Both the position numbers and the translations under genes were made by a program. The notes below the pieces were generated by a model. That model was not told where the DNA came from. It ran no database searches and worked only from the letters and a program-made list of their open reading frames with translations. Shown piece after piece: positions 22,908 to 34,200 of a stretch of 60,000 nt of DNA. How positions within the stretch are numbered: position 1 is the first letter of the stretch; every line of letters starts with the position of its first letter. Source of the stretch: Takakia lepidozioides (Eukaryota > Streptophyta > Takakiopsida > Takakiales > Takakiaceae). Location of the stretch: the NCBI GenBank assembly GCA_030704615.1, contig CM060731.1, positions 62,044,756 through 62,104,755 on the forward strand, written 5' to 3'.

Positions 22908-23840
22908 TGTTAGAGGACTGTCTGGGACTTAGACACTTATACGGGATCTGTGGGGTACCCTTAATTTTTGCACAGACTAAGACCAACAGGAGCCTTAGGG
23001 GTGACAGCAGCACACTTTAGAGGGGGGTTACACAGCCCGTCACAGCCAACACAGCCCGTCACAGCCGTCACAGCCGACACAGCCCATCACAGCCAACACA
23101 GCCCGTCACAGCCGACACAGCCACACAGCCAATCACAGCCCGACACAGCCAAACACAGTCGCACAGCCAGTCACAGCCCGTCACAGTTTCACACAGCCAG
23201 TCACAGCTTGACACAGCTGTCACGACCATAGGGAACGGATAGCAGGACAGGGAACGACTGTGGGGAACAACACCTGTTCACGGACGACGGTTAGTGAGGG
23301 AAACGGTTAGAACAACGGGTAGGAAGATAAAGCGGGAAACAAGGACTGGGAGGGGGATCATTCTTGGGTGCTTCTTGGGGGAAGGGAATTTCGGACATCA
23401 CGGAGGGGAAATGAGGCAGAGAGCGTATCTCTGGGCAGAAAGAGAGAGAGCACGGAGTAGGAGGAGGATGATCTGAGATGCTTAATGGAAGCAAGCTATA
23501 GAATTGTAATGTAGAGTAGATTAGAGACACCATGACTTTAGCCTGATACTTGATAGATATTAATCTGATACACACTTCATACTCACACTGTGTAGAGAGA
23601 TCTGAGTGAAGTTGTGGAATGAATGGATGAGTTGATGGAATCCGATAGATTGATGAAGCAAACTGATAGCTAACATGAATGCGGGAAGGAAAACAAATAG
23701 GAAACACCCCCATGATACACTAGCTGTAGGTCATGACTGATTGTTCTGAGCGGGCTGAGTACTTAGAGATTTCCAACTCTTCTATCTTGGAGTTTCCGCC
23801 TCGGATAGCGAAGGGATGGGTGAGTAAAAGCCGCGCGACA
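22908..23840 (+). repeat. 5' LTR of copy 1
   Basis: Starts TGTTAGAGGACTG, ends GCCGCGCGACA. Holds a CACAGCC-type minisatellite at 23031-23226. Lacks two short blocks present in the 3' LTR (about 18 bp near 23277 and about 24 bp near 23668), each at short repeats, so the two LTRs have diverged by indels since insertion. Confidence 0.93.
23031..23226 (+). repeat. CACAGCC minisatellite in the 5' LTR
   Basis: Irregular tandem array of units such as CACAGCCCGTCACAGCCAA, 7-18 bp each. Equivalent arrays are at 35195-35384, 42061-42361 and 53800-54036, with different unit numbers. Confidence 0.85.
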
Positions 23841-24428
23841 TTTGGCGACCATACTGGGGAACTGGGTCATGGACAACCAGATGTGACAGACATCTGGTGG
23901 GATCATGGTGGTTGGAGAATTAAAGAATTTGATGTGAATCAAATTCCCTGTAAAACTGAGAAGGAAAGATTGTCCAAACAATTCTTTCAGAGGTTTTTGG
24001 AATTACCAGACGGTTGTAAAGAAAACATTCTTAAGAGAGTGCATGATGCTGACCCTGAGTGGGGTCTGGAGAAAGGAGTGATAAAGATTTATCAGGTGGC
24101 CTGTAGAGGAAGAGCACGTTGGTTACCAACATTGGTATATGTGATAGCATTGCTATCCATTAAGCGAGTAGAGTTTGAAGGCTGGGAGGAAAGAAAAGTG
24201 AATGGTTATACTCATATGCATGAAGAGCTTGTACTGGTAAAGAATTGGATTCCAAAGGATATTTTGTGGATCAAACTCACACCAAGAACAGCTTTCCAGA
24301 CTTGTTTGCCATATGGTTATATGGTAACGGAGACTTCAAGTATAGCCAAGGGTGCATTGAAGCTTGAAAGAAACCCAGGCATATACGAGAGATATTACAG
24401 AAGAGAGTTTTGGTTATTGCCACATTAA
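23733..24428 (+). CDS. Leader ORF before gag (copy 1)
   Basis: The frame is open from an ATG at 23733 inside the LTR, through the primer-binding site, to 24428, about 230 codons. The part after the LTR is well conserved in copy 2 (43038-43649), so it is a real protein of the element. It has charged sequence and a WLPTLVYVIALL hydrophobic stretch; I recognise no domain. In copy 1 two extra bases near 24402 change its last residues. In copy 2 the frame instead runs on to a TGA that overlaps the gag ATG (ATGA). An ORF ahead of gag is a known feature of Ogre-type plant elements; homology to that ORF was not tested. Confidence 0.6.
   Translation: MTDCSERAEYLEISNSSILEFPPRIAKGWVSKSRATFGDHTGELGHGQPDVTDIWWDHGGWRIKEFDVNQIPCKTEKERLSKQFFQRFLELPDGCKENILKRVHDADPEWGLEKGVIKIYQVACRGRARWLPTLVYVIALLSIKRVEFEGWEERKVNGYTHMHEELVLVKNWIPKDILWIKLTPRTAFQTCLPYGYMVTETSSIAKGALKLERNPGIYERYYRREFWLLPH
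23843..23860 (+). promoter_or_regulatory. Primer-binding site of copy 1
   Basis: TGGCGACCATACTGGGGA lies two bases after the LTR end and would pair with a tRNA 3' end finishing in GGTCGCCA. I do not assign the tRNA. The site is unchanged in copy 2 (from 43040). Confidence 0.75.
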
Positions 24429-24450
24429 AAAGAAATGAAAGACATGGGAC

Positions 24451-26396
24451 ATGAGTGATGAAAGAGAAGCTAGACGCCAGAGATATTCAGCAAAAAGAGA
24501 AAGCTATCTGAAAGCTAATTATCCATATCTTTGGGAGAGAGGAATAGACATAGGGGAATCATCTGGACCTCTCACACCATTAAGATCAAAGAGTACATCA
24601 CCCATACCGGAAGAACTAGAGTTGGATGCCACTCCTTCTGTTTCTTTGCAAGAAAAATTAAGGGAATTGGTACGGGAAGAAGATCAATCACGAGGTGAAA
24701 GATCTGAGGTACATCCCTGGATAGAAGATTTGACAGAAATCTTTGATAAGAGTTGGCATGGAACACCAAAAGCAGGAACTCCAGTTTCTGAAGCGGAAGG
24801 TGAAGAAGGAGGAGAGGATGTGGCAGAGCCAACGGAGAGTACTCTCCAACACCATTGCAGTTGAGTTACATGAGTGAAGAAAAAACCCAAGGGCAGAACT
24901 TGGAGGATGAAAACAGAGAGAAGAAATTGGAAGAGGAAGAATATGAAGAAGTAGACCCAACAGCTGAGGTTGAGACTACAACCAGGACATCCCAACCCGT
25001 TGGACCTGGATCAAGTGGAGCACTTGGATCATAGGCCAACGAAGGTGTCGGCTCAGGGGGATCAGGCGGGCGACCTGGATCTGGCTCTGGGGGGACAGGG
25101 AGTGTGGGAAGTAGTGCAACTGAAGCTGGGAATACTGTGAATATCGTGGGGCCAGTAGCAGGGAGTGCTCAAGGGCCACCACTTGGTGGAGGATCCACCA
25201 CAAAAACAACAGGTCCAGAAGGACCAGCACCAGCAAGGGTGCCAGCACCTGTCAGTGGGCAGAAGGTAGGGCCACAGATGGCGTTACAACCAACACGGGC
25301 AAAACCACCCTTTCCAATATATTCAGGAAAAGGGGATCCCGATGTACACATTAGCCAATTTGAGCACATGTGTATAGTGAACAATGAGAATGGCGATGAT
25401 GCCAAGATGAGATTGTTTCCTTGTTCACTTATCAAGAAAGCAACTGAATGGTATGCAAGGTTCCCTGATAATCATTTCCTAACCTGGAATGGCTTGAATA
25501 CAGCATTCCGAAATAGGTTCAGGACAAGTAAAACTGAGGATGAAGTGTATGGAAGTTTACAACAGTTAAAGCAAAAGAAGCATGAACCTGTTGAGGAGTA
25601 TATGGAAAAGATGGAATTGATGATGAAAAAGCTGGCTGCAGTACCAGCACCCGGTTTACAGAAGACTTGGTTTGTGAGTGGACTAAGACCAGAGTTGCAG
25701 AAGAAAGTGGATATGTTACCCCATAATACAGTGGAGGAGGCATTTGAAACTGCAAACAGAATTGAGCAATTGGGAATGCTCAGGAGAGAGAAAAGGGATG
25801 ATGAGGACTCTGAGGATGAGTCAGATGAAGAAGAAGAGCAAGAACTGAAAAGGAAGAGTAAGAGAAAGGAGAAGTTGAAGAGGGATAACTATGAAAAAAA
25901 ATTGGAAGAAATCTTGAAGAAGTATGCCACAGAGGCTGCAACACATTGGAGGAAGGGTGTATGGTGTGCAAAGTGCCAGAATGAAGGCCATACCACCACA
26001 GAATGCCACATGAAGGAGAAACACTGTACTATCTGTAAAATGGATAACCATTCTACTGAGAATTGTTACTACAACAGAAGGACAGCTGCAAGAGAACCTA
26101 GGCAAGTAAGGGTGCATCAGGTGCAGCCCCAGCCAAGAAGAAACAGTGATCAGGACCACTATGGTAGGTCTGGTGGTTATAACAATGGCATGGAAGGGAG
26201 AGGTAATTCAAGAGGGAATTACCAAGGAAATTCCAGAAGCAACTATCAGGGTAATCCAAGGGGGAATTACCAGCCCGGGAATCAGGATTACAGAAATAAT
26301 CCAAGAGCAAACCAAGGGCGAGGACCCAACGGTGAAGAACTATGTTACTATTGTAATCAGCCATGACATCGCAAGGTAGCCTGTTCATTCTGGATT
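24451..26396 (+). pseudogene. gag, copy 1 (frameshifted)
   Basis: Start ATG at 24451. Frame 1 (to 24864) is highly charged. A 4-bp loss relative to copy 2 at about 24839 and a TAG at 25033 break it. Frame 2 (open from 25104) is retrotransposon gag proper: a Gly/Pro-rich linker, then the capsid-like domain (FPCSLIKKATEWY, TWNGLNTAFRNRF, EEYMEKMELMMKKL), an acidic-then-basic stretch, and CCHC zinc knuckles near 25963 (CAKCQNEGHTTTEC) and 26027 (CTICKMDNHSTENC). A Gly/Asn-rich tail and a third Cys motif broken by a stop at 26364 follow. Gag forms the virus-like particle and binds the RNA. Confidence 0.85.
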
Positions 26397-26423
26397 AGAC
26401 ACCAGAATGAGATTAGAGCTCCT

Positions 26424-29156
26424 GTGAATGAGGGCCCAGTGGTGGCAGCTCACATGGTTAGGCCATGTGTTGTACCAGAAGTAAGTACAATAATAGTAAC
26501 CAGAAGCAAAACCAAATTAATACCTCCAGTAGTTGAGGAAGATGATGATAATGAAGGTGGCAGTGATATGCCTGAAGATGAAGAGACTTGGGGAGATGAG
26601 AAGGAACTGCACAAGGAAGTGGCAGATACCATAAGGGAAATGCAGAAGAGTACTGATATTCCTGTGGCAGATTCCTCTGATTCTGATGGAGAAGAAGAAG
26701 TGAGTGAGGATGAAAGGAAGAAAGAAGATGCAGGCATGCAAAGTTATGAAGAGACTTTGGCTGAAGTAATATGCCAGACCAAAGCAGAGATTACCATTGG
26801 ACAGCTATTGGCTGTGGCACCTTATTGTAGACACAGGCTGTATCAAGCAATCAATCGAATTGCCCAGGAGACAGGAAACACAGACCTGAACAGCAAGGTG
26901 ACCAGTTATAATGTGAAACCGGAAGGGCGAGAAACAGTCATGGACTTTGATGATTCTATGCCAGTAATTCAATTGAGAATTGGAAGCACAGAACTAACTG
27001 ATGTACTGATAGATGGAGGTTCTGGAGTAAATATCATGACAGACCAATTAAGAAAGAAGCTTGGTCTAAGTAACATGAAACCAGCCCCATTTACAGTAAC
27101 AATGGCAGATCAAAGAAGTGTACAGCCATTGGGATTAATAAGAGGAGTTAAGATACAGATACAGAAAATGATCTTTATGATCACAGTAACTGTGTTGAAG
27201 ATGGATGAAGTCATGGAGGCTTACTCCTTATTATTGGGACGTCCGTGGCTGAAACAGGCCAGGGTATTCCATGACTGGAATTCTCAGTTACTAACCGTGC
27301 ATAATGGGATACACGAGATACAAATTACCACAAAGAAATCTAGTAGATTACCTGCTACAAGAAGACCTCGAGGAGTCAGAGAGTATGACTGGAGAGGAGG
27401 ACTGGATGAGGAGCAGGAAGCTACCCTATTTGCTGCACACCTAGAGTGGGAGCAGGTTGCAGAGATGCGGCTGGAAAGCCTAAGTTGTTTAAGAGGTATT
27501 TGCTGTGGTGTAGTGACAGCAACACCAACTGAGGAGGAAACCATCAGTTACCCATCACATTTCTATGAAGAAAGAGAAGGAGAAATGGAAATCCTAGAGG
27601 AACCAGCCACTGTGAGCTTACAGGATGAAGTGGTGACTAGTTGGACAATCACAGCTGATGAGCAGGTGAGGGAAGTGAATGTGGGAACTAAAGAGGAACC
27701 GAGGATGGTGAAAGTAGGAGCTGATTTGGAGCCAGAATTCTTTGAAGAAGCTAAGAGCTTGTTCATCAAATACAGAGATGTATTTGCTTGGAGCTATGAG
27801 GATCTAAAAGGGATACCACCTGAAGTCTGTCAGCATAAGATTGAACTGGAACCAGGGTCAGTACCAATCAAGCAGGCGAGGTACAGAATGAATCCCAACT
27901 ACGCGCAGAAGGTTGGAGAAGAGATCAAGAAGTTGGCTGAGGCTAAGTTTATATACCCAATAGAGTATACAACTTGGTTGTCACCCATTGTTATAGTTCC
28001 CAAGCAGAATGGTAAATTAAGAGTATGTGTGAACTACAAGAAGCTGAATGCTTGTACGAAGAAAGATCCTTTCCCTTTGCCATTCACAGAAGCAGTATTG
28101 GACACTGTGGCAGGCCATGAGATGTACTCATTCATGGATGGTTTCAATGGTTATAATCAAGTGCAAGTGGCAGAAGAAGATCAAGGAAAGACAGCTTTCA
28201 TCACAAACTGGGGTGCTTATCCATACAAAGTCATGCCCTTTGAACTTTGTAATGCACCAGCAACCTTTCAGAGAGTAATAAGTGAATCTTTTCATGAGTA
28301 TCTGGATGATTTCATGCAGGTGTTCTTGGATGATTTCAGTGTGTACAGCTCTAAGAATGAGCACTTGCATAAGTTGGAGTTATGTCTGGCCAGATGCAGG
28401 ATGAGAGGTCTGGGCCTGAATCCAGAGAAGTGTACTTTCTGTGTGAACTCAGGGGTGCTTCTGGGACACATTGTGTGTAAGAAGGGACTTCTTGTGGATC
28501 CCAGGAAGACAGAGGCCATTAAAGCCTCTCCACCACCAGTGAATGTTAAGAGTCTAAGGAGATTCCTTGGGCAAACCAGTTATTACAGAAGATTTGTCAA
28601 AAGGTATGCACAAATAGCAGCACCATTGAGCAAGCTTCTGAAGAAAGATGGAGTGTTTGCATGGACAGCTGAATGTCAACAGACGTTTGAGGAACTTACA
28701 CTGTCAGTAACAACTACACATGTGCTGATTAACCCTCACTGGCATGTAGTATTTCATGTTCACTGCGATGCATCAGGAGAAGCGTTGGGAGCGGTGTTAG
28801 CCCAGAATGTTACAGGAAATATAGATTCACCTGTGTACTATGCTAGCAGGTTGATGAACAGTGCTGAAAGGAACTATAGCACAACTGAAAGAGAAGCACT
28901 GGCAATGATTTATGCAGTCAAGAAATTCAGGCATTACCTATTGGGAAGAAAGTTTATGTTTTATGTGGATCACCAGGCTCTGATATATCTGGTGAACAAA
29001 CCTTTGATAAGTGGAAGGATAGCGAGGTGGTTGATAATCTTGCATGAGTTTGAGTTCGAAGTTTTACAAGCCTGGCCGTTTGCATCTTGTGGCAGATCAT
29101 TTGTCACGACTAACAACAGGAGAGGCCGCCACAGGAGTGGACGATCAGTTACCTGA
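26424..29156 (+). CDS. pol, protease-RT-RNase H part, copy 1
   Basis: An open frame of 910 codons. After an acidic N-terminus comes the aspartic protease (LIDGGSG near 27006, with ILLGRPWL-like SLLLGRPWL near 27225). The reverse transcriptase follows from about 27880: KLRVCVNYKKLN, FMDGFNGYNQ with the first Asp, FELCNAPATFQR, and the catalytic VFLDDFSVYS near 28322 (FLDD in place of YxDD). RNase H starts near 28755 (VHCDASGEALGAVL). A 2-bp loss relative to copy 2 near 29065 throws the frame and separates RNase H from integrase. The FELCN residue differs from FGLCN of copy 2 and most families, a likely mutation. Confidence 0.9.
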   Translation: MNEGPVVAAHMVRPCVVPEVSTIIVTRSKTKLIPPVVEEDDDNEGGSDMPEDEETWGDEKELHKEVADTIREMQKSTDIPVADSSDSDGEEEVSEDERKKEDAGMQSYEETLAEVICQTKAEITIGQLLAVAPYCRHRLYQAINRIAQETGNTDLNSKVTSYNVKPEGRETVMDFDDSMPVIQLRIGSTELTDVLIDGGSGVNIMTDQLRKKLGLSNMKPAPFTVTMADQRSVQPLGLIRGVKIQIQKMIFMITVTVLKMDEVMEAYSLLLGRPWLKQARVFHDWNSQLLTVHNGIHEIQITTKKSSRLPATRRPRGVREYDWRGGLDEEQEATLFAAHLEWEQVAEMRLESLSCLRGICCGVVTATPTEEETISYPSHFYEEREGEMEILEEPATVSLQDEVVTSWTITADEQVREVNVGTKEEPRMVKVGADLEPEFFEEAKSLFIKYRDVFAWSYEDLKGIPPEVCQHKIELEPGSVPIKQARYRMNPNYAQKVGEEIKKLAEAKFIYPIEYTTWLSPIVIVPKQNGKLRVCVNYKKLNACTKKDPFPLPFTEAVLDTVAGHEMYSFMDGFNGYNQVQVAEEDQGKTAFITNWGAYPYKVMPFELCNAPATFQRVISESFHEYLDDFMQVFLDDFSVYSSKNEHLHKLELCLARCRMRGLGLNPEKCTFCVNSGVLLGHIVCKKGLLVDPRKTEAIKASPPPVNVKSLRRFLGQTSYYRRFVKRYAQIAAPLSKLLKKDGVFAWTAECQQTFEELTLSVTTTHVLINPHWHVVFHVHCDASGEALGAVLAQNVTGNIDSPVYYASRLMNSAERNYSTTEREALAMIYAVKKFRHYLLGRKFMFYVDHQALIYLVNKPLISGRIARWLIILHEFEFEVLQAWPFASCGRSFVTTNNRRGRHRSGRSVT

Positions 29157-30051
29157 TGCGAGTTTATTTGTAATGGAGGTGCAAGGAAGTGCAGATGAAT
29201 GGTTAGATTGGCAGTGGCCAATCAGATACTACCTTACTCATGGTCAATGCCCACCTAGTTATGGTAAGGAGCAGAGGAAGAGAATCGCTATCAAAGCTTT
29301 ACCTTATACTATGGTAGGAAGCAGAATGTATAAGCTAGGACCTGATGGAGTACTAAAACGATGCTTGTACCACCATGAAGTAAATAAAGTTTTGGAGGAA
29401 GTTCATAAAGGAGTGGCTGGAGGTCATTTTGGAGAAGAGACTACCAGTAGAAAGATACTACTCGCAGGTTACTGGTGGCCTACTTTGTTCAAAGATGTAC
29501 ACAAGTATTGTCAGAGTTGTGATGAATGTCAGAGGCTAGGACCTTTGCAGAGATCTGGAAGGATGGCCTTGCATCCTACAATGCCTACGGAACCATTTCA
29601 GAAATGGGGACTAGACTTTGTTGGACCAATTAACCCACCAGCCAAGAATACACGGAACAGGTACATAATTACAGCCACTGATTATACTACGAAGTGGGTG
29701 GAAGCTAAAGCTTTGAGGGACAACACAGCCAAGTCCACAGCAAGGTTCCTGTATGAGAACATACTTACACGATTTGGCTGTCCCTTAGAATTTATCAGTG
29801 ATCAGGGAAGTCACTTCATTAATGAGACCATTGAATTATTGACTAAAGAATTCATGATTGTGCATAGGAAGAGTACAACATATTACCCACAGGGTAATGG
29901 ACAGGCAGAGGCTACCAACAAAATACTATGTACTATCTTGGCTAAGATAGTCAATGCAAACAGAACGGATTGGGATACAAAGCTGCTGACAGCTTTGTGG
30001 TCATACAGACTTCATATAAAGTCACCACTAAGTATACACCATTCCAATTAG
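29066..30051 (+). pseudogene. pol, RNase H end and integrase, copy 1
   Basis: Continues after the frameshift (KPGRLHLVADHLSR at the end of RNase H). Integrase has the zinc-binding His/Cys domain with CQSCDEC near 29515. The DDE core has the first Asp in LDFVGP near 29613, the second in SDQGSHF near 29797, and Glu in GQAEATNK near 29900. A 2-bp loss near 30005 relative to copy 2 breaks the frame again. Confidence 0.88.
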
Positions 30052-30560
30052 TTTATGGTATGGAAGCCTTACTTCCAGTGGAATTCCTGTTACCTACCAT
30101 GAGAACGGAGTGGGGAAAGAGAATGGAATTGCAAGATTCCATTAAGGTCAGGAAACATGAATTATACCATGTGGAAGAAGTACGTGCTGATGCAGCTGAT
30201 AATATGACCAGAATTCAGATGAAGAGGAAGGAACAGTTTGATGAAGGCAAGTTAAAGACTTTTAAGACGGGAGATTTGGTTCTATGGTTGCAGAAGAAGG
30301 GAAAGATTAAAGCTTCTAAGCTTAAATCACCATGGAAAGGACCTTATGTCATACAAAAGATGTATGATAACAACACCGCCATGTTACAAACCATTAACAA
30401 AGAAATGCTGGGAAGAGTCAATGCCAATAAGTTGAAGGGGTACAGTGGTATCCATGACAAACCATTGCAGCATGATTTGCATGTTGAAACGCAAGAGCAG
30501 TCACGGGCTGCGCCAGTGTTACCAACGGAGTATGGAGCACTTGTCGCTAGGCCGAGCATA
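29998..30560 (+). pseudogene. Integrase C-terminus, copy 1
   Basis: The shifted frame continues with YTPFQLVYGMEALLPVEF, the RADAADNMTRIQMKRK helix and the GPY/F-type module SPWKGPYVIQKMY. It then runs into the minisatellite, where the frame stays open by chance of the repeat. No chromodomain is recognisable. Confidence 0.75.
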
Positions 30561-30584
30561 TATGACCAGGGCGGGCAGAACAAG

Positions 30585-30800
30585 CGTGACACAGCCTATC
30601 ACAGCCCATCAAGGCGAAACACAGCCTATCACAGCCCATCACGACGTGACACAGCCTATCACAGCCCAGCACGGCGCAACAAGCCTATCACAACCTACCA
30701 CAGCGTGTCACAGCCTATCACACACAGTGAGCCTATCACAGCACAGTGGCGATACCACAGTATGACAACAACCTGTCACAGCTCAACACAGCCTACTAGG
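30585..30800 (+). repeat. CACAGCC minisatellite in the pol/third-ORF spacer, copy 1
   Basis: Tandem units such as CACAGCCTATCACAGCCCA with interposed AGGCG/ACGGCG blocks. The core heptamer is the same as in the LTR array, though the spacers differ. Confidence 0.8.
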
Positions 30801-31282
30801 TTACACAATCCATAGAATCAGTGACAGGTGGACGCACAATAACTTCAGGAAAATGGCCAACGGAAGAAAGACGGAACCAGTTTAAAAAATAGACACGTGG
30901 AAGTCAGGCGCGACACACAGCTGAGAAGGAAGTGCAAAACAGGTGTCCTCAAAAAAGAGGACAAGAATGGCCGTCAAAGTACCTACTTAGCGCGTCATTT
31001 CGGATGAATGACGGGCCCATTAATGATACGGAAAAAAGGAACGGAACAAACGGCAACTACAGAAAAGCGAAATTCTTGTCACATGTGTGATCCTAGTGGA
31101 CAATCCAGCAGGGAAGTCCACTAAGAAAATTAAATTTAAAAATCCAGTCATAGCGGTTACAGCCAATCGAAAGCCAGAAAAGGGATCAAGAAATTAAATG
31201 GAATTTAAGCGCAAGAGTCGGCGTCGTTCTAAGTAACGGGCGTCTCGACGGGACAGACCATCAATGCTATAGCTTTGAAGCT
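30801..31282 (+). promoter_or_regulatory. Spacer before the third ORF, possible internal promoter
   Basis: About 480 bp without coding sequence, kept in both copies (49086-49568 in copy 2). It contains GCCAATCG near 31162 and an A/T-rich GGAATTTAAG near 31200, followed by the ORF start at 31283. Its conservation and position suggest a promoter or leader for a subgenomic RNA; this is inference only. Confidence 0.3.
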
Positions 31283-34200
31283 ATGGAGGAACTAACAGAC
31301 TATACGCTCGCAATATTACTTACACAGTGGCATAGACATGAAAGAACAGAGCGGAGCTTTTCTCTTGATCGATGCTTGCAAGCCCTGAAGGCTTACAAGA
31401 AATTACCCATAGCTTTTTGTGGCAACCATACGTTATGCTTTGTGGCACTACAGGCATTTCTTCAATTGTTACAGCCAAACACTTTCTGTGGGTCTAGAAT
31501 GAAGAGAGTGAGAGAATGGAGGAAATCAAGGTGAAGAGCACCACAATTCTGCAGAAACAAACGATTGCTACCCCACAGGCGATACAGATACTGAAGGAGC
31601 TGAGATTGCAAAGATTGCAAGGATTGCAAAGCAAAGATTGGACATTGCACCATAGACAGTACATGTTACAATTCTTACAGAATTTTGAGCGAAGGACAGG
31701 AGCAACAACAGTGAAGGGAGTTGAATTAGTAATTACTCCCCTATACCTACAACAATTGTTTCAATTGCCAGCAGGTCAGGTGCATGTGGAGGAGCACAGG
31801 GCAAGACTGCAAATAGGGGACTTATTCCAGAAGGGAGTTTCTTTAAAACTCAAGGTTATGCTTGTACCAAGGCCGTGTACCCAGGGCTAAAGGAGGTAGG
31901 CCAGGTATTGAACGTTCTGTTTGCCATGAAACAGAACCAACAGTATATGAGCCGATCCTTCACAGAGGAAATACTCAAAGCCCTGAGAGAAGAAGAAGTG
32001 GAATGGGTGGACATAATGTACAATGCACTGGTAGAGGAAATGAAAAGATTACAGGGTACTGCCGCAAAGTCTCCTATCATAGTGTCTGGCCCAATCATTG
32101 CTCAAATAATTCTTGATTCTGGCATCCTTGATGCTCGAGAAATAAATGAGATGGGAGTGTTTGAGCCAGAAACCACTGCAATGGAAGCAAGGCTCTTCAC
32201 AGGAGGGTGGGCTGGCAGGGCAACCCCAGACTAAGAGACAGAGGCGGAAAGACTGTAGTGGCGGATCCACTGGCTTCACGGAATCCGCAGATAATGTTCC
32301 CAAGTTTTTGTGCAGGAAGGGGCACAGCAGCACAGAGAACTGCTATTACTAGAAGCAGGACCTTCAGAGAGGGAAGAGGAAGTTACTTCAGTATCACAGC
32401 CATCACGGCCAGATGATCGGCTTGTCACAAGGTTACAAGTTGTCCATGCAGCTCAAGCAGAAATAATTGATTTGGAAAAAGAAGGGTTAGATATTCCAAC
32501 TACAGAACAGATAGTGGCAGAAATTGAGAAGGGGGACCTTCTATGAATATTCTGGTCTGGTCAAGGAGACAGAGATTCCAGAGGTGCAACAGTTGCCCAA
32601 GGGAAATCCTGAGGTGCATATAATACACACACCGTGTCGGAGTACCACAGGTAGAATGTCAAGACACTGCAGCACCGGTGATGGTTGAAGTGGTTCAGGA
32701 AAAAATCTGGTGGACAATGGCCTGAGTGGTTCGTGAGACATCACACTGTTGGGGATCAGGGAGAACAGCAACAAGCTCACCATGATGACCCTCAACAGGC
32801 AATGCTTATGAGTTCCATAGGCAGGACACTTAATTTGTTGGGCTTATGTCAAATCCCATGTTTCCAACTACCCAATTGACAGCCTGAGAGAGGAACTCAG
32901 GAAGGAGTTGAGGCTCGACTAGCCACTGAGTGTGCAAACAATGTCGATGAAGAGGTCACTTTCAAGATGCAGCAAGACTTGGAGAATACAGGAGCGGCTT
33001 TGCAATTGGCCAAGGAACAATTGATTGAGGCAGGCCTCGCGCAAGACCAACTGTACGAAGCACATAAGCAACAGCTATACCAAATGAAGGTGAAGCATGA
33101 AAGCAAGTTGCAAGAAGTGAATGCACTACACACGAAGTTGCAGACAGTGCATGACAGGATGGCCATACAATGTGCTACACTCACAACTATGCTTGACCAT
33201 CTACAAAAGAAATAAACATCAAGCGAAAAATGTATGAGACAGAGGAAGAGAATGTTGAGCAAATGAAACTCATTGTCAATATGAAGAATACAATCTGTCG
33301 CAATGAGGATACTTTCAAGCAATACAGGCAGATTGAAGCTGATCAAGAGAGGCACATCCTGGAGTTGCAACAAACGATCATGGCCAATAGAAATGAAATT
33401 TCGATCACTAACAAGGCTTGGAAGGAAGCCAATAACCTACTTGCTGCCTATGCGAATTTGGTTGAACCTCATGCGAAGCGCATGGAGGCTTTACAACAAC
33501 AATTAGACGTGTACAAACTAAGAGATGAGCACACTCTCAGAGGAACCACAAACAACTTGGTGGATAACCAACTTATGCAGGTCTGGTTAGCACAAGGGCC
33601 GTGGAGGGCAAAGCACCACGAAAGCTCACCCAAAGCGAGATGAATGAGCTCAGACTGCAAGTGCAGAACATTGCCACAATTACTATAGACAATGTCTATA
33701 GTAGAATAGCGGAGTTACAGGAGGATGTAGACGGACTGCAGACTTAAGTGGAGGACCTCACTTCAAATATCGACAAAAGAGTCTATATACCTGAGGAACA
33801 GCTAATGGCTTCGTATTTACATGCCAGAACTTTGGCTTTTCAATCTTCTTCACAGGAGGTGCAGGAGATGCCAATGATACATGAGCCAGTGCCACCAACA
33901 CCACAACAAGTCACTGTGCTAGTAGCTGACCATGTTATTACTACAACCACACCACAGCCACCACAGTCTGAGGTATGGGGCAATGCTGCTTTTAACCCAC
34001 CTAAAACTCCAGCTGCAAGGGAGTACAGTAGGGCTATGATTATGCCCTTCAACCAAATTCCCATCATGTTGGATTTGGCTTGGAAAGAATTTAGTCCTCC
34101 GCAGTCATTGGCACATTACTACTACCAAATCATGCGCATTTGGCTACCAATGGCAACAAGGACTAAAGTTCTTCCCAACAATCGACCAATTGAGGATCAT

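Noticed and set aside
23031-23226. A CRISPR array or centromeric satellite
   Set aside because: Units are short, irregular and lack spacers of constant length. The array belongs to the LTR and recurs in each copy.
30560-30815. C-terminal extension of integrase rich in RRDTAYHSPS repeats
   Set aside because: The frame is open only because the DNA is a minisatellite; copy 2 has different frames and stops there.
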